The position numbers and the translations under genes were made by a program. DNA of 16,276 nucleotides from an uncultured Bacteroidota bacterium (GTDB taxonomy: Bacteria; Bacteroidota; Bacteroidia; NS11-12g; UBA955), in contig CAIRMY010000038.1 of NCBI GenBank assembly GCA_903879775.1, positions 1 through 16,276 on the forward strand, in the 5' to 3' direction. Shown piece after piece: positions 1-7,248 of this stretch; position 1 is the stretch's first letter; each line of letters starts with the position of its first letter. The notes beneath the pieces are model-generated. The model had not been told where the DNA came from. It worked only from the letters and a program-made list of their open reading frames with translations, and did not search any database.

Positions 1-36
1 AAAAAAAAGACTCCCAAATTGGAAGTCTTTTTTTAT
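1..36 (-). terminator. Rho-independent terminator of nrdJ
   Basis: An A8 run, a hairpin (arms GACT/AGTC plus CC/GG, with a one-base bulge and a loop of about 6 nt) and a T7 run lie just past the nrdJ stop codon. Read on the minus strand this is a stem followed by a U-tract, with the flanking A and T runs able to extend the stem. The near symmetry means it could also stop transcription entering on the plus strand from the left. The structure was seen directly; its function is inferred from position and form. Confidence 0.8.
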
Positions 37-51
37 CAATGATTTAATTTT

Positions 52-3000
52 TTAGCTACAACCCAAACTGTTACCACAGTTTAAGCATTTGTAACATGTG
101 CCACTTCTCACTGTGATATGACCACAAACGTTACATGCTGGAGCATCGCTTTGTACTTCTCTTAAATGATCTTGCATATCTTTAACACCTGAAGCTTCTG
201 CTTTCATAGCTCTTGTCATATCTAACGACATTGGCTCAGGGTTAAATGTTGGTTTGAATTCAGAAATCACTGGCGCTTCTGGAGTTGATTTTTCCATTGG
301 CAATAAATCGCTTGGCTTTACTTGAACCAAATCTTCTCTGTTTAAATATTCGAAACCTAACAATCTAAAGATATAATCTACAATTGATGTTGCATTTTTC
401 ACATTTTGATGTCCTTCAACCATTCCACTAGGTTCGAATCTAGTGAAGGCAAATTTGTCAACAAACTCTTCCAAAGGCACACCATATTGTAAACCTACAG
501 AAATTGCAATTGAGAAACAGTTCATCAATGAACGGAAGCTTGCACCTTCTTTATGCATATCAATGAAGATTTCACCCAATGTTCCATCATCATATTCCCC
601 TGTTCTCACAAAAATTGTTTGTCCTCCAACTCTTCCTTTTTGCGTGAATCCATTTCTTCTATTTGGAAGTCTTTTCTTCTCTACAATGTTAGAAAGTTGA
701 CGTTTGAACTTCGTATCAGGACTTTCGCTCAAAATGCGTTTAGCCGCTTCTAAAACGATATCTGGAGTCAATTCTTCAGCAATGCGAATTACCTTTTCTT
801 TTCCAGAAGCATCTTGTGCCACTGCGTTGTCTCTTGCAGCTGCCTCTTTATCTTCTTTGTCGGCTTCTTCTTGACTTTCAGATTTGTTGCTCAATGGCTG
901 ACTTAATTTACAACCATCTCTGTAAAGTGCATTTGCTTTTAAACCTAATTTCCAACTCAATTCATAACATGATTTAATGTCGTCAATTGAAGCTTCATGA
1001 GGAAGGTTAATTGTTTTACTAATTGCACCCGAAATAAATGGTTGTGCAGCAGCCATCATGCGAATATGGGCGAATGGATGAATGTATCTCACACCAATGT
1101 TACCGCACTTGTTCGCACAATCAAATACTGGCAAATGCTCTTCTTTCAATGCAGGAGCACCTTCAACTGTCATAGTTCCAACAACAAAATTATTTGCCGC
1201 TGCAATTTCTTTTCTGTCGAAACCCAATGTTTGTAACATATTAAACTTAGGGTGATTGTATTGCTCAGGAGTGATTCCTAAGTTTTTCATCGTTTCTTCA
1301 CCTAAAGAATATTTGTTAAAAATAAACCCAATTTCAAACGCCATTGCAGCTTCAGATTCAATTTTCGCCAAATCAGCGTCAGAGAATCCTTTTGCTTTCA
1401 AAGTTTCATGGTTAATAGACGGTGCATTTTTGAAAGTTTGATTTCCTTTTGCATAGTTTACAATTGCTTCAACTTCAGAATCACTATAACCTAAGTTTTT
1501 CAATGCAATTGGAACTGTATTGTTCACGATTTTGAAATATCCACCACCAGAGAGTTTTTTGTATTTCACCAAAGCAAAATCTGGCTCAATTCCAGTAGTA
1601 TCACAATCCATCAACAATCCAATTGTACCCGTTGGTGCAATCACTGTAGATTGTGCATTTCTAAATCCGTATTTCTCACCCCACTGAACCGCTTTGTCCC
1701 AAGAGTTACAAGCAGATTTCAATAAATAATCTGGGCAATATTTTTCATCGATACATACTGGCTTAATTCCCAATCCCTCAAAAGCCAAAGGAGTGTTATA
1801 CGCAGCATATCTATGGTTACGAATTACGCGTAACATGTTTTTCTTGTTTTTGTCGTACATGCGGAATGTACCTTTAACCGCAGCCATTTCAGCACTTGTT
1901 GCATAAGCAGTACCAGTTAAAATAGCCGTGATAGATCCGCAAATTGCTGTTGCGTCTTTGCTATCGTAAGGAATACCAGCACACATCAACACCGAACCTA
2001 AGTTAGCATAACCCAAACCTAAAGTTCTATAATCATAACTCAATTGAGCCACTTCTTTACTTGGGAACTGCGCCATTAACACAGAAATTTCAAGTACAGT
2101 TGTCCATAATCTAGCAGCATACTCTAAGCTCTCTACATTGAATGTACATGCATTCTCATCAAAGAATTTTCTTAAGTTCAATGAAGCCAAGTTACAAGCT
2201 GTATTGTCTAAGAACATGTACTCTGAGCAAGGATTTGATGCATTGATACGACCACCTTCAGGACAAGTATGCCATTCATTGATTGTATCGTCGTATTGAA
2301 CACCAGGATCAGCACAAGCCCATGCAGCGTCGCCAATTTTATCCCAAACTTCTTGAGCTGGAAGGGTTTTCATCACTTCGCCTGTTGAACGCGCTGTGAA
2401 TTCCCAATCTTCGCCTTTTTGTAATTTATCGAAAAATTTATGAGGGATACGAACTGAGTTGTTACTATTTTGGCCAGAAACTGTATTGTAAGCTTCACCT
2501 TCATAGTCGCTTGCATAACCACCAGCGATTAACGCAGCAACTTTTTTCTCTTCAGCTTTTTTCCAAGCAATGAATTCCATTGCTTCAGGGTGATCTAAGT
2601 CCAAGCAAACCATTTTAGCCGCTCTTCTTGTTGTACCACCACTTTTAATTGCACCAGCTGCACGGTCACCAATTCTCAAGAAACTCATCAATCCACTGCT
2701 AGTGCCACCACCAGACAATTTTTCTCCAGCTCCTCTAATTCTAGAAAAGTTTGTTCCTACACCCGAACCATATTTAAAAATACGAGCCTCGCGAACCCAT
2801 AAATCCATGATACCACCTTCATTCACCAAATCATCATCTACAGATAAAATAAAACAAGCATGTGGTTGAGGACGCTCATATGCACTTGTTGACTTCATCA
2901 ACTTTTCAGTTGCTGGATCTACAAAATAGTGACCTTGAGGTTTTCCCGCAATACCATAACTGTTGTGCAAACCTGTATTAAACCATTGTGGTGAATTTGG

Positions 3001-3396
3001 AGCACTTTCTTGATTCAACAACGAGTAAACCAACTCATCATAAAAAACTTGCGCATCTTCACTACTTGCAAAATAACCATGTTTCTCTCCCCAAAAACGC
3101 CAACAATCTGCCAATCTGTGAACCACTTGCTTCACAGATATTTCAGCACCCATAGAACCATCTGCTTGTGGAACACCAGCCTTACGGAAATATTTTTGTG
3201 CTAAAATATCTGTGGCTACTTGACTCCATCCGTGTGGCACCTCAACATTCCTCATTTCAAATACAACACTTCCATCTGGTTTTTTTATCACAGATGTTCT
3301 ATAATCGTAATCAAATAAATCGTAAGGCGATACACCCGATTTGGTGTTCATTCTGGAAAATTCTAATCCAGTTGTGTTTAAGGTTTGGTTGCTCAT
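52..3396 (-). CDS. nrdJ: Adenosylcobalamin-dependent (class II) ribonucleotide reductase
   Basis: This enzyme reduces ribonucleotides to deoxyribonucleotides in the cytoplasm, using a thiyl radical generated from coenzyme B12, so it needs neither oxygen nor a separate radical subunit. The protein is 1114 residues. The first redox cysteine is in the ACFIL motif (C181), the presumed thiyl cysteine is in NPCSE (C390, with E392), and the partner cysteine is in ACNLAS (C401). The catalytic barrel is followed by a charged linker, a TSCPD-like domain, and a cysteine-rich C-terminal tail (CNVC, then CYKC, CGNSLGC) that probably binds zinc and/or shuttles electrons. Short class II enzymes are about 700-850 residues; this is the long type with the extra C-terminal part. 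I chose the ATG at 3396 over a TTG nine codons upstream because MSNQ follows an A-rich leader. It is transcribed alone, with its own promoter and terminator. Confidence 0.95.
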   Translation of the reverse strand: MSNQTLNTTGLEFSRMNTKSGVSPYDLFDYDYRTSVIKKPDGSVVFEMRNVEVPHGWSQVATDILAQKYFRKAGVPQADGSMGAEISVKQVVHRLADCWRFWGEKHGYFASSEDAQVFYDELVYSLLNQESAPNSPQWFNTGLHNSYGIAGKPQGHYFVDPATEKLMKSTSAYERPQPHACFILSVDDDLVNEGGIMDLWVREARIFKYGSGVGTNFSRIRGAGEKLSGGGTSSGLMSFLRIGDRAAGAIKSGGTTRRAAKMVCLDLDHPEAMEFIAWKKAEEKKVAALIAGGYASDYEGEAYNTVSGQNSNNSVRIPHKFFDKLQKGEDWEFTARSTGEVMKTLPAQEVWDKIGDAAWACADPGVQYDDTINEWHTCPEGGRINASNPCSEYMFLDNTACNLASLNLRKFFDENACTFNVESLEYAARLWTTVLEISVLMAQFPSKEVAQLSYDYRTLGLGYANLGSVLMCAGIPYDSKDATAICGSITAILTGTAYATSAEMAAVKGTFRMYDKNKKNMLRVIRNHRYAAYNTPLAFEGLGIKPVCIDEKYCPDYLLKSACNSWDKAVQWGEKYGFRNAQSTVIAPTGTIGLLMDCDTTGIEPDFALVKYKKLSGGGYFKIVNNTVPIALKNLGYSDSEVEAIVNYAKGNQTFKNAPSINHETLKAKGFSDADLAKIESEAAMAFEIGFIFNKYSLGEETMKNLGITPEQYNHPKFNMLQTLGFDRKEIAAANNFVVGTMTVEGAPALKEEHLPVFDCANKCGNIGVRYIHPFAHIRMMAAAQPFISGAISKTINLPHEASIDDIKSCYELSWKLGLKANALYRDGCKLSQPLSNKSESQEEADKEDKEAAARDNAVAQDASGKEKVIRIAEELTPDIVLEAAKRILSESPDTKFKRQLSNIVEKKRLPNRRNGFTQKGRVGGQTIFVRTGEYDDGTLGEIFIDMHKEGASFRSLMNCFSIAISVGLQYGVPLEEFVDKFAFTRFEPSGMVEGHQNVKNATSIVDYIFRLLGFEYLNREDLVQVKPSDLLPMEKSTPEAPVISEFKPTFNPEPMSLDMTRAMKAEASGVKDMQDHLREVQSDAPACNVCGHITVRSGTCYKCLNCGNSLGCS

Positions 3397-3466
3397 GGTT
3401 TTTTTTGGTCGTTGGTTAAACAAGTTAGTTAATGGTTTTGTTTTGCAATAAAATAATTCGGGATAA

Positions 3467-3474
3467 CAAAAATA
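3467..3474 (-). promoter_or_regulatory. Candidate nrdJ promoter -7 box
   Basis: On the minus strand this reads TATTTTTG, an exact match to the Bacteroidota consensus TAnnTTTG. It lies 70 nt before the chosen ATG. No TTG-type -33 element is visible at the usual spacing, which could suggest dependence on an activator. Confidence 0.5.
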
Positions 3475-3503
3475 TCTATCTAAAAGTTACTTTTTACATT
3501 CGT

Positions 3504-3512
3504 TTATCCACA
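3504..3512 (+). promoter_or_regulatory. DnaA box (perfect consensus TTATCCACA)
   Basis: The 9-mer TTATCCACA is the strict DnaA-binding consensus. It lies about 30 bp upstream of the nrdJ -7 box. A second site in opposite orientation, TGTGGAAAT at 3550-3558, matches 7 of 9 positions. I saw no other perfect copy in the window. DnaA is known to control nrdAB in E. coli; a role here is inferred. Confidence 0.5.
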
Positions 3513-3613
3513 GAAAACGAAGAAATCCAACAACCAAAAGGGTTTAGAGTGTGGAAATAGTTTATTTACCAATATATCAATGACTTACACTTAATATGCT
3601 GATAATCATTGTT

Positions 3614-3628
3614 ATAGTATCGTACTAT
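3614..3628. repeat. Perfect inverted repeat, 6-bp arms with a 3-nt spacer
   Basis: ATAGTA and TACTAT flank TCG, so the arms pair perfectly. It sits between nrdJ and the GGGPS gene, 118 bp before the latter, directly next to the Fur-like 19-mer at 3595-3613. It could be an operator half-site pair or a small hairpin. There is no U-tract, so it is not an obvious terminator. Confidence 0.4.
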
Positions 3629-3746
3629 TTTTAAGACAAAATCAACTACAATATTCATTCAATGTGCGTATTCCTAAGTATTTAAAGCATTTCACAAAAA
3701 AAAACGATAAAAAAGACCAATTTTCACTTTCTTTGTAAGTATTATT

Positions 3747-4505
3747 ATGAGTGTATTTCAATACCTACAAAATAAAAAAAATAATCTGAATAAAGGTATC
3801 GCTGTACTCATCGATCCGGATCAACATGGGAAAAAAACCAAAGAAATTTTTTCGATTGCAAATGCAAATGGTATTGATCTCTTTTTAATCGGTGGATCAC
3901 TCGTTTCTGATGGCATTACAAAAGATTGCATTCGAGATCTTAAAAGTTTTGGAGCAAAAAATATTGTTATTTTCCCAGGTCACGAAATGCAAATATCAGA
4001 AAATGCCGATGCAATACTTTTCATGAGCCTAATTTCAGGTAGAAATCCTGATTTCCTTATTGGAAAACATGTTACAGCTGCACCATGGATAAAAAAACAT
4101 AACATTGAACCTATTCCAACAGGCTATATGCTTATTGAATCGGGTAAACTAACATCAGCAGTTTACATGAGTGGCACAATGCCTTTACCAAATGACAAAC
4201 CAGACATTGCCGCAGCAACAGCTCTTGCCGGTGAAATGCTAGGACTCAAACTCATGTATCTCGATGCTGGTTCAGGCGCCCAAACACCTGTCCCTCAAAA
4301 ATTAATACATGCTGTAAGCAATGTGGTTAACTCCCTCATTTTTGTGGGTGGAGGTATCAAATGCTCTAAAGATGCTGAAAATGCTTGGGAGTCTGGCGCC
4401 GATTATATTGTTGTTGGCAATGGAATTTTCAATGATTTAGAACTCTTGCAAGACCTTTGCAACACAATGAATACATACAACAATACATCCATTAAAATTA
4501 CTTAA
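3747..4505 (+). CDS. Geranylgeranylglyceryl phosphate synthase family protein
   Basis: This cytosolic TIM-barrel enzyme family transfers a prenyl group from a polyprenyl diphosphate (geranylgeranyl diphosphate in characterised members) to sn-glycerol-1-phosphate, making an ether bond. The 252-residue protein shows the family landmarks: LIDPD (21-25, Mg/diphosphate site), LIGGS (47-51), TGYML with the following IESG (125-133), YLDAGSGA (171-178), VGGGI (200-204) and IVVGNGIF (221-228), the last two forming the phosphate site. The length is full for the family. It is the group II type found in archaea and Bacteroidota, rather than the short PcrB type of Firmicutes. It begins at an ATG with no Shine-Dalgarno sequence and is followed 3 bp later by a membrane protein gene. 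A polyprenyl synthase gene lies 1.3 kb downstream. Exact chain length and in vivo product are not readable from sequence. Confidence 0.9.
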   Translation: MSVFQYLQNKKNNLNKGIAVLIDPDQHGKKTKEIFSIANANGIDLFLIGGSLVSDGITKDCIRDLKSFGAKNIVIFPGHEMQISENADAILFMSLISGRNPDFLIGKHVTAAPWIKKHNIEPIPTGYMLIESGKLTSAVYMSGTMPLPNDKPDIAAATALAGEMLGLKLMYLDAGSGAQTPVPQKLIHAVSNVVNSLIFVGGGIKCSKDAENAWESGADYIVVGNGIFNDLELLQDLCNTMNTYNNTSIKIT

Positions 4506-4508
4506 TCT

Positions 4509-5060
4509 ATGTTCGGTTATCCTTTTAAAACAATTTATCTCAAATCTGATCAAAATCGCAACAGCCTCCATAAAGCCCTATTGGAGAAAACCTTTCTGAG
4601 CGATTTCAATTATAAAAACACCGAAAAAATAGAGAAAACATTCTATGGCGAAGTTTCGAACCAAGATTTTAAACTTGAAACCATTAGCCGAAAACAAAAA
4701 ATTGCCAACTTCGCTCACGGCGAAATCAAAGGCGTTGAAAACGACATGTACATCGTTCTAAGAATTGGTGCCCTCGAACACATTCGCATTTACGCTTTGT
4801 TCTTAGCTACTTTCGCAATATGTACCTTCTTTATTTTGGAGGGACTTTTTGTCAACTACAAAGACACTTACGGACCAGAATATTTCGACAATCAACTCAA
4901 TATTGTTCTATGTATTTTAGAACTTATATTTTTAGTCATGATTTGTGTAAAGTCAATTTCATTTAAACAATCAATTCAGCCAACCATCAACTTTTTTGAA
5001 ACTTTTCTAAAAGCCAAAAAAATTGAAAAGCATGAAATGCCTGATATATTTAACTTTTAA
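4509..5060 (+). CDS. Two-pass membrane protein of unknown function
   Basis: I do not recognise a named family. The 183-residue protein has a soluble N-terminal part of about 90 residues containing FYGEVSNQDF and NFAHGEIKG, then two hydrophobic segments at about 93-115 and 129-151, and a short charged C-terminal tail. The pattern of a 'FxGxV...F' strand, a 'GxI' strand and a two-helix hairpin resembles small uncharacterised bacterial proteins of similar size, but this is a loose impression. It starts 3 bp after the GGGPS-family gene and is almost certainly co-transcribed with it, so a membrane-lipid connection is possible but unproven. Its TAA stop overlaps the stop of the convergent thioredoxin-like gene by 4 bp. 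No signal peptide is visible. Confidence 0.75.
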   Translation: MFGYPFKTIYLKSDQNRNSLHKALLEKTFLSDFNYKNTEKIEKTFYGEVSNQDFKLETISRKQKIANFAHGEIKGVENDMYIVLRIGALEHIRIYALFLATFAICTFFILEGLFVNYKDTYGPEYFDNQLNIVLCILELIFLVMICVKSISFKQSIQPTINFFETFLKAKKIEKHEMPDIFNF

Positions 5061-5671
5061 TGATTCAATGCCTTGTTGATGATCGACAATAAGTGCATCT
5101 CCCAAATGCCCTTGTTCGGAACCTCAATTATTTTCCCGAATTCCATTTTCTTATTGTGAACAATCACCAATGGCACTTTGGAAATCTGAAGGCCCTCAAC
5201 GTGAATGTCAATTAGCTTCTTTTCTTTACTCACTCTTATATATCTGAAATTTTCAGCCGGCATTTCACAAGCATCTAAAACCCTCAGTAAGCCTCCCATA
5301 CCATAACGGGTATCTGAACACCAATTTCCTCCATAAACGTCTATTGAAATCATTCCATCATTGACAAAAGCAGCCAATGAATCAATAAAATTCATATCTA
5401 ACACATAATTTGAATAGTCCTTTTCAATTGAACTTAAAAACTCATCGGCATCCCTTTTTTGAGCACCTTTAGAACCCCTACTAAAAGAAGTTAATGTTTC
5501 AACCAATTTTTGATAATTTCTACCCAATGTTACAGATTTCTTATTTTGAACAACTTGATTCGGTTTCACAGCTTTACAAGAAATAAAAGAAAATACCAAC
5601 ATTAAAATGCAAATGCATATTATGTGAATACGCCAAAAATAGCAAGTACCTAATTTGCAATTTAATATCAT
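5057..5671 (-). CDS. Thioredoxin-fold protein, probable lipoprotein
   Basis: The 204-residue protein starts with a hydrophobic segment (about 15-31) ending FSFIS-C32, a relaxed Bacteroidota-style lipobox, so it is probably exported and lipid-anchored on the periplasmic side. The thioredoxin-like domain covers about 85-204. The active-site motif is GGNWCSDT (C118): the second cysteine of the usual CxxC is threonine (T121). A cis-proline loop follows (KVPLVIV, P167), and then FGKIIEVP, typical of the family. Bacteroidota have many such WCSDT proteins annotated as 'thioredoxin family'. With one active-site cysteine it is more likely to act through mixed disulfides or binding than as a standard dithiol oxidoreductase. 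It is a single gene with its own promoter; its stop overlaps the convergent membrane protein gene. Confidence 0.8.
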   Translation of the reverse strand: MILNCKLGTCYFWRIHIICICILMLVFSFISCKAVKPNQVVQNKKSVTLGRNYQKLVETLTSFSRGSKGAQKRDADEFLSSIEKDYSNYVLDMNFIDSLAAFVNDGMISIDVYGGNWCSDTRYGMGGLLRVLDACEMPAENFRYIRVSKEKKLIDIHVEGLQISKVPLVIVHNKKMEFGKIIEVPNKGIWEMHLLSIINKALNH

Positions 5672-5692
5672 CTTTAAGATTCTTAACTTTTA

Positions 5693-5700
5693 CAAAGATA
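5693..5700 (-). promoter_or_regulatory. Candidate promoter -7 box of the thioredoxin-like gene
   Basis: The minus strand reads TATCTTTG, an exact match to TAnnTTTG, 21 nt before the ATG at 5671. The 104-bp gap also has to hold the promoter of the divergent polyprenyl synthase, for which TAAAATTG at 5752-5759 is the best, one-mismatch candidate. Confidence 0.5.
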
Positions 5701-5775
5701 CCATCAATTTTACAATCATACTATTCACTGAAATATGTACTTAAATCAGTTTAAAATTGTACATTCGCAGAAGCA

Positions 5776-6753
5776 ATGAGCTCTAGCATCGAGCAAATAA
5801 AAAAACCTATTGAAAAAGAACTGGAGCTATTTGAGCAACAGTTCCGGCAAAGTATGAAAACTAAGGTGCCTTTATTAGACACCATTATGACATACATTGT
5901 CAAACGTAAAGGAAAGCAAATTCGCCCAATTTTCGTTCTATACAGCGCTAGTTTATTCGGCGACATAAACGCTAGAACATTCCGTGGTGCTTCGCTTGTT
6001 GAATTGCTTCATACCGCAACTTTAGTTCACGACGATGTAGTCGATGAAAGTTATAAAAGAAGAGGTTTCTTTTCTATCAACGCACTTTGGAAAAATAAAA
6101 TTGCCGTTTTGGTAGGTGATTTCCTGCTTTCAAAAGGTTTACTCTTAAGTATTCGCAATAAGGATTACGATATGCTCGAAATTGTGAGTACAGCAGTAGA
6201 AGAAATGAGCGAAGGTGAACTTCTTCAACTTGAAAGAGCAAAGTTTATGAACGCTACTGAAGAAGTTTATTTTGAAATTATCCGAAAAAAAACAGCTTCT
6301 TTAATTGCTTCTTGCTGCCAAATTGGTGCAGCCTCAACTCAATCAGACCCCATTATCCTAGAAAAAATGCGCCATTTCGGAGAACTTATTGGTTTGGCCT
6401 TCCAAATTCGTGATGATTTATTCGACTTTGGCGAAAACAAAAGTGGAAAGCCCGCTGGCCTTGATATAAAAGAAAAAAAGTTAACCCTCCCTATCATTTA
6501 TGCAATGTCACAGGCACCAAATCAAGAAACTAAAGACATTCGAAAAGTTATCAAAGGCAATTTACCTGATGCTAAAAAAATGAATTTGGTCGTCGATTTT
6601 ATCAAAAAACACAACGGCATTCAATATGCAACTCAAAAAATGAATGAATTTAGAAGTCAAGCTTTCGACATTCTAGATTCACTCAATGCAAATCCAATTC
6701 ACAAAAAACAACTCAATCTCTTAGTCAATTTCGTTATCGATAGAAACGTTTAA
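5776..6753 (+). CDS. Polyprenyl diphosphate synthase, long-chain trans type
   Basis: This soluble all-helical enzyme condenses isopentenyl diphosphate units onto an allylic diphosphate to give a long all-trans prenyl diphosphate, most likely the menaquinone side chain. The 325-residue protein has the GKQIRP motif (46-51), the first aspartate-rich motif DDVVD (86-90) in LVHDDVVDES, and the second, DDLFD (213-217) in QIRDDLFDF, followed by the GKPAGLDI/KKLTLP region. The residue five before the first motif is alanine (A81). In this family, small residues there leave the product pocket open, which favours long chains of the heptaprenyl or octaprenyl class over farnesyl or geranylgeranyl. It heads an operon: the biotinyl protein gene begins 3 bp after its stop. 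IspB is the closest named relative; product length is inferred. Confidence 0.92.
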   Translation: MSSSIEQIKKPIEKELELFEQQFRQSMKTKVPLLDTIMTYIVKRKGKQIRPIFVLYSASLFGDINARTFRGASLVELLHTATLVHDDVVDESYKRRGFFSINALWKNKIAVLVGDFLLSKGLLLSIRNKDYDMLEIVSTAVEEMSEGELLQLERAKFMNATEEVYFEIIRKKTASLIASCCQIGAASTQSDPIILEKMRHFGELIGLAFQIRDDLFDFGENKSGKPAGLDIKEKKLTLPIIYAMSQAPNQETKDIRKVIKGNLPDAKKMNLVVDFIKKHNGIQYATQKMNEFRSQAFDILDSLNANPIHKKQLNLLVNFVIDRNV

Positions 6754-6756
6754 ATT

Positions 6757-7248
6757 ATGAAAGTTAACATTTTAGACAAACAAATTTCCCTAGTCAATGA
6801 AAACAATGTTTGGATGGAAAACCCATCTAAATCTTTGCAAATTGTAAAACAAAACAATGAAACTTTACTTCTCATTACTCCAAATAAAGTTTACACCATT
6901 ACCTGCCTAAATGTAAATCACGAAACCAAAACGCTTACATTACTCTACAACGGAAATAAATTTAACGCGAGCATTTCAGAACCAATCGATGAAATATTGA
7001 AATCGATGGGACTTGAAAATGCTCTAACACCAAAAATTTCTGATATGAAAGCGCCAATGCCAGGTCTTGTTTTACAAGTTATAGTAAATGCTGGCGACAC
7101 CGTGAATAAAGGAGATAAAATTCTAGTGCTCGAAGCAATGAAAATGGAAAATGCAATTAAATCTCCAACCGATGGCATTGTAAACGATGTGCTAGTTTCA
7201 CAAGGAATGGCTGTTGATAAAAATCAAGTCCTCATCACCTTTAAATAA
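6757..7248 (+). CDS. Biotin carboxyl carrier-like protein
   Basis: This is a carrier subunit for a biotin-dependent carboxylase of the acetyl-/propionyl-CoA type; it moves carboxyl-biotin between biotin carboxylase and carboxyltransferase. The 163-residue protein has a beta-rich N-terminal region (about 1-90) and a biotinyl domain (about 97-163) beginning KAPMPGLV. The biotinylation motif is EAMKM, with K129 the modified lysine, 34 residues from the C terminus, the usual distance. The N-terminal extension is like that of stand-alone carriers in Bacteroidota, which usually sit beside their carboxylase genes; no such gene is present here. It lies 3 bp after the polyprenyl synthase and directly before the glycosyltransferase, so it is co-transcribed with unrelated genes. 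Confidence 0.88.
   Translation: MKVNILDKQISLVNENNVWMENPSKSLQIVKQNNETLLLITPNKVYTITCLNVNHETKTLTLLYNGNKFNASISEPIDEILKSMGLENALTPKISDMKAPMPGLVLQVIVNAGDTVNKGDKILVLEAMKMENAIKSPTDGIVNDVLVSQGMAVDKNQVLITFK

Larger units (their letters stand above)
3397..3746. promoter_or_regulatory. Divergent intergenic region between nrdJ and the GGGPS gene
   Basis: This 350-bp AT-rich region has no credible gene. It contains, left to right: a 70-nt nrdJ leader, an nrdJ -7 box (3467-3474), a perfect DnaA box (3504-3512), a weaker inverted DnaA-like site (3550-3558), a Fur-box-like 19-mer (3595-3613) and a palindrome (3614-3628). For the plus-strand gene the best -7 candidate is TTTCTTTG at 3728-3735, one mismatch from TAnnTTTG and 11 nt before its ATG; I see no -33 partner. 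The nrdJ leader is too short for a cobalamin riboswitch and lacks a B12 box. Confidence 0.6.

Noticed and set aside
443..1441. Plus-strand reading frames inside nrdJ
   Set aside because: They are antisense shadows of a strongly conserved gene, with no recognisable protein features.
3397..3423. Earlier TTG start for nrdJ (nine extra residues)
   Set aside because: The ATG at 3396 is a stronger start codon and the added residues MFNQRPKKT are not family-like.
3397..3466. Cobalamin riboswitch in the nrdJ leader
   Set aside because: The leader from the likely promoter is only about 70 nt, no B12-box-like sequence is present, and no multi-stem structure is visible.
3560..3590. NrdR box (around an ATATAT core)
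   Set aside because: Only the AT core fits; the conserved ACAC and GTGT ends are missing and there is no second copy.
3596..3634. 12-codon hydrophobic reading frame starting ATGCTGATA
   Set aside because: It is too short, has no ribosome-binding context, and overlaps the Fur-like and palindromic sequences that explain its composition.
3424..3746. Replication origin, because of the DnaA box and AT-rich DNA
   Set aside because: One perfect box and one weak box are not a cluster, and no origin-linked genes (dnaA, dnaN, gidA) are present.
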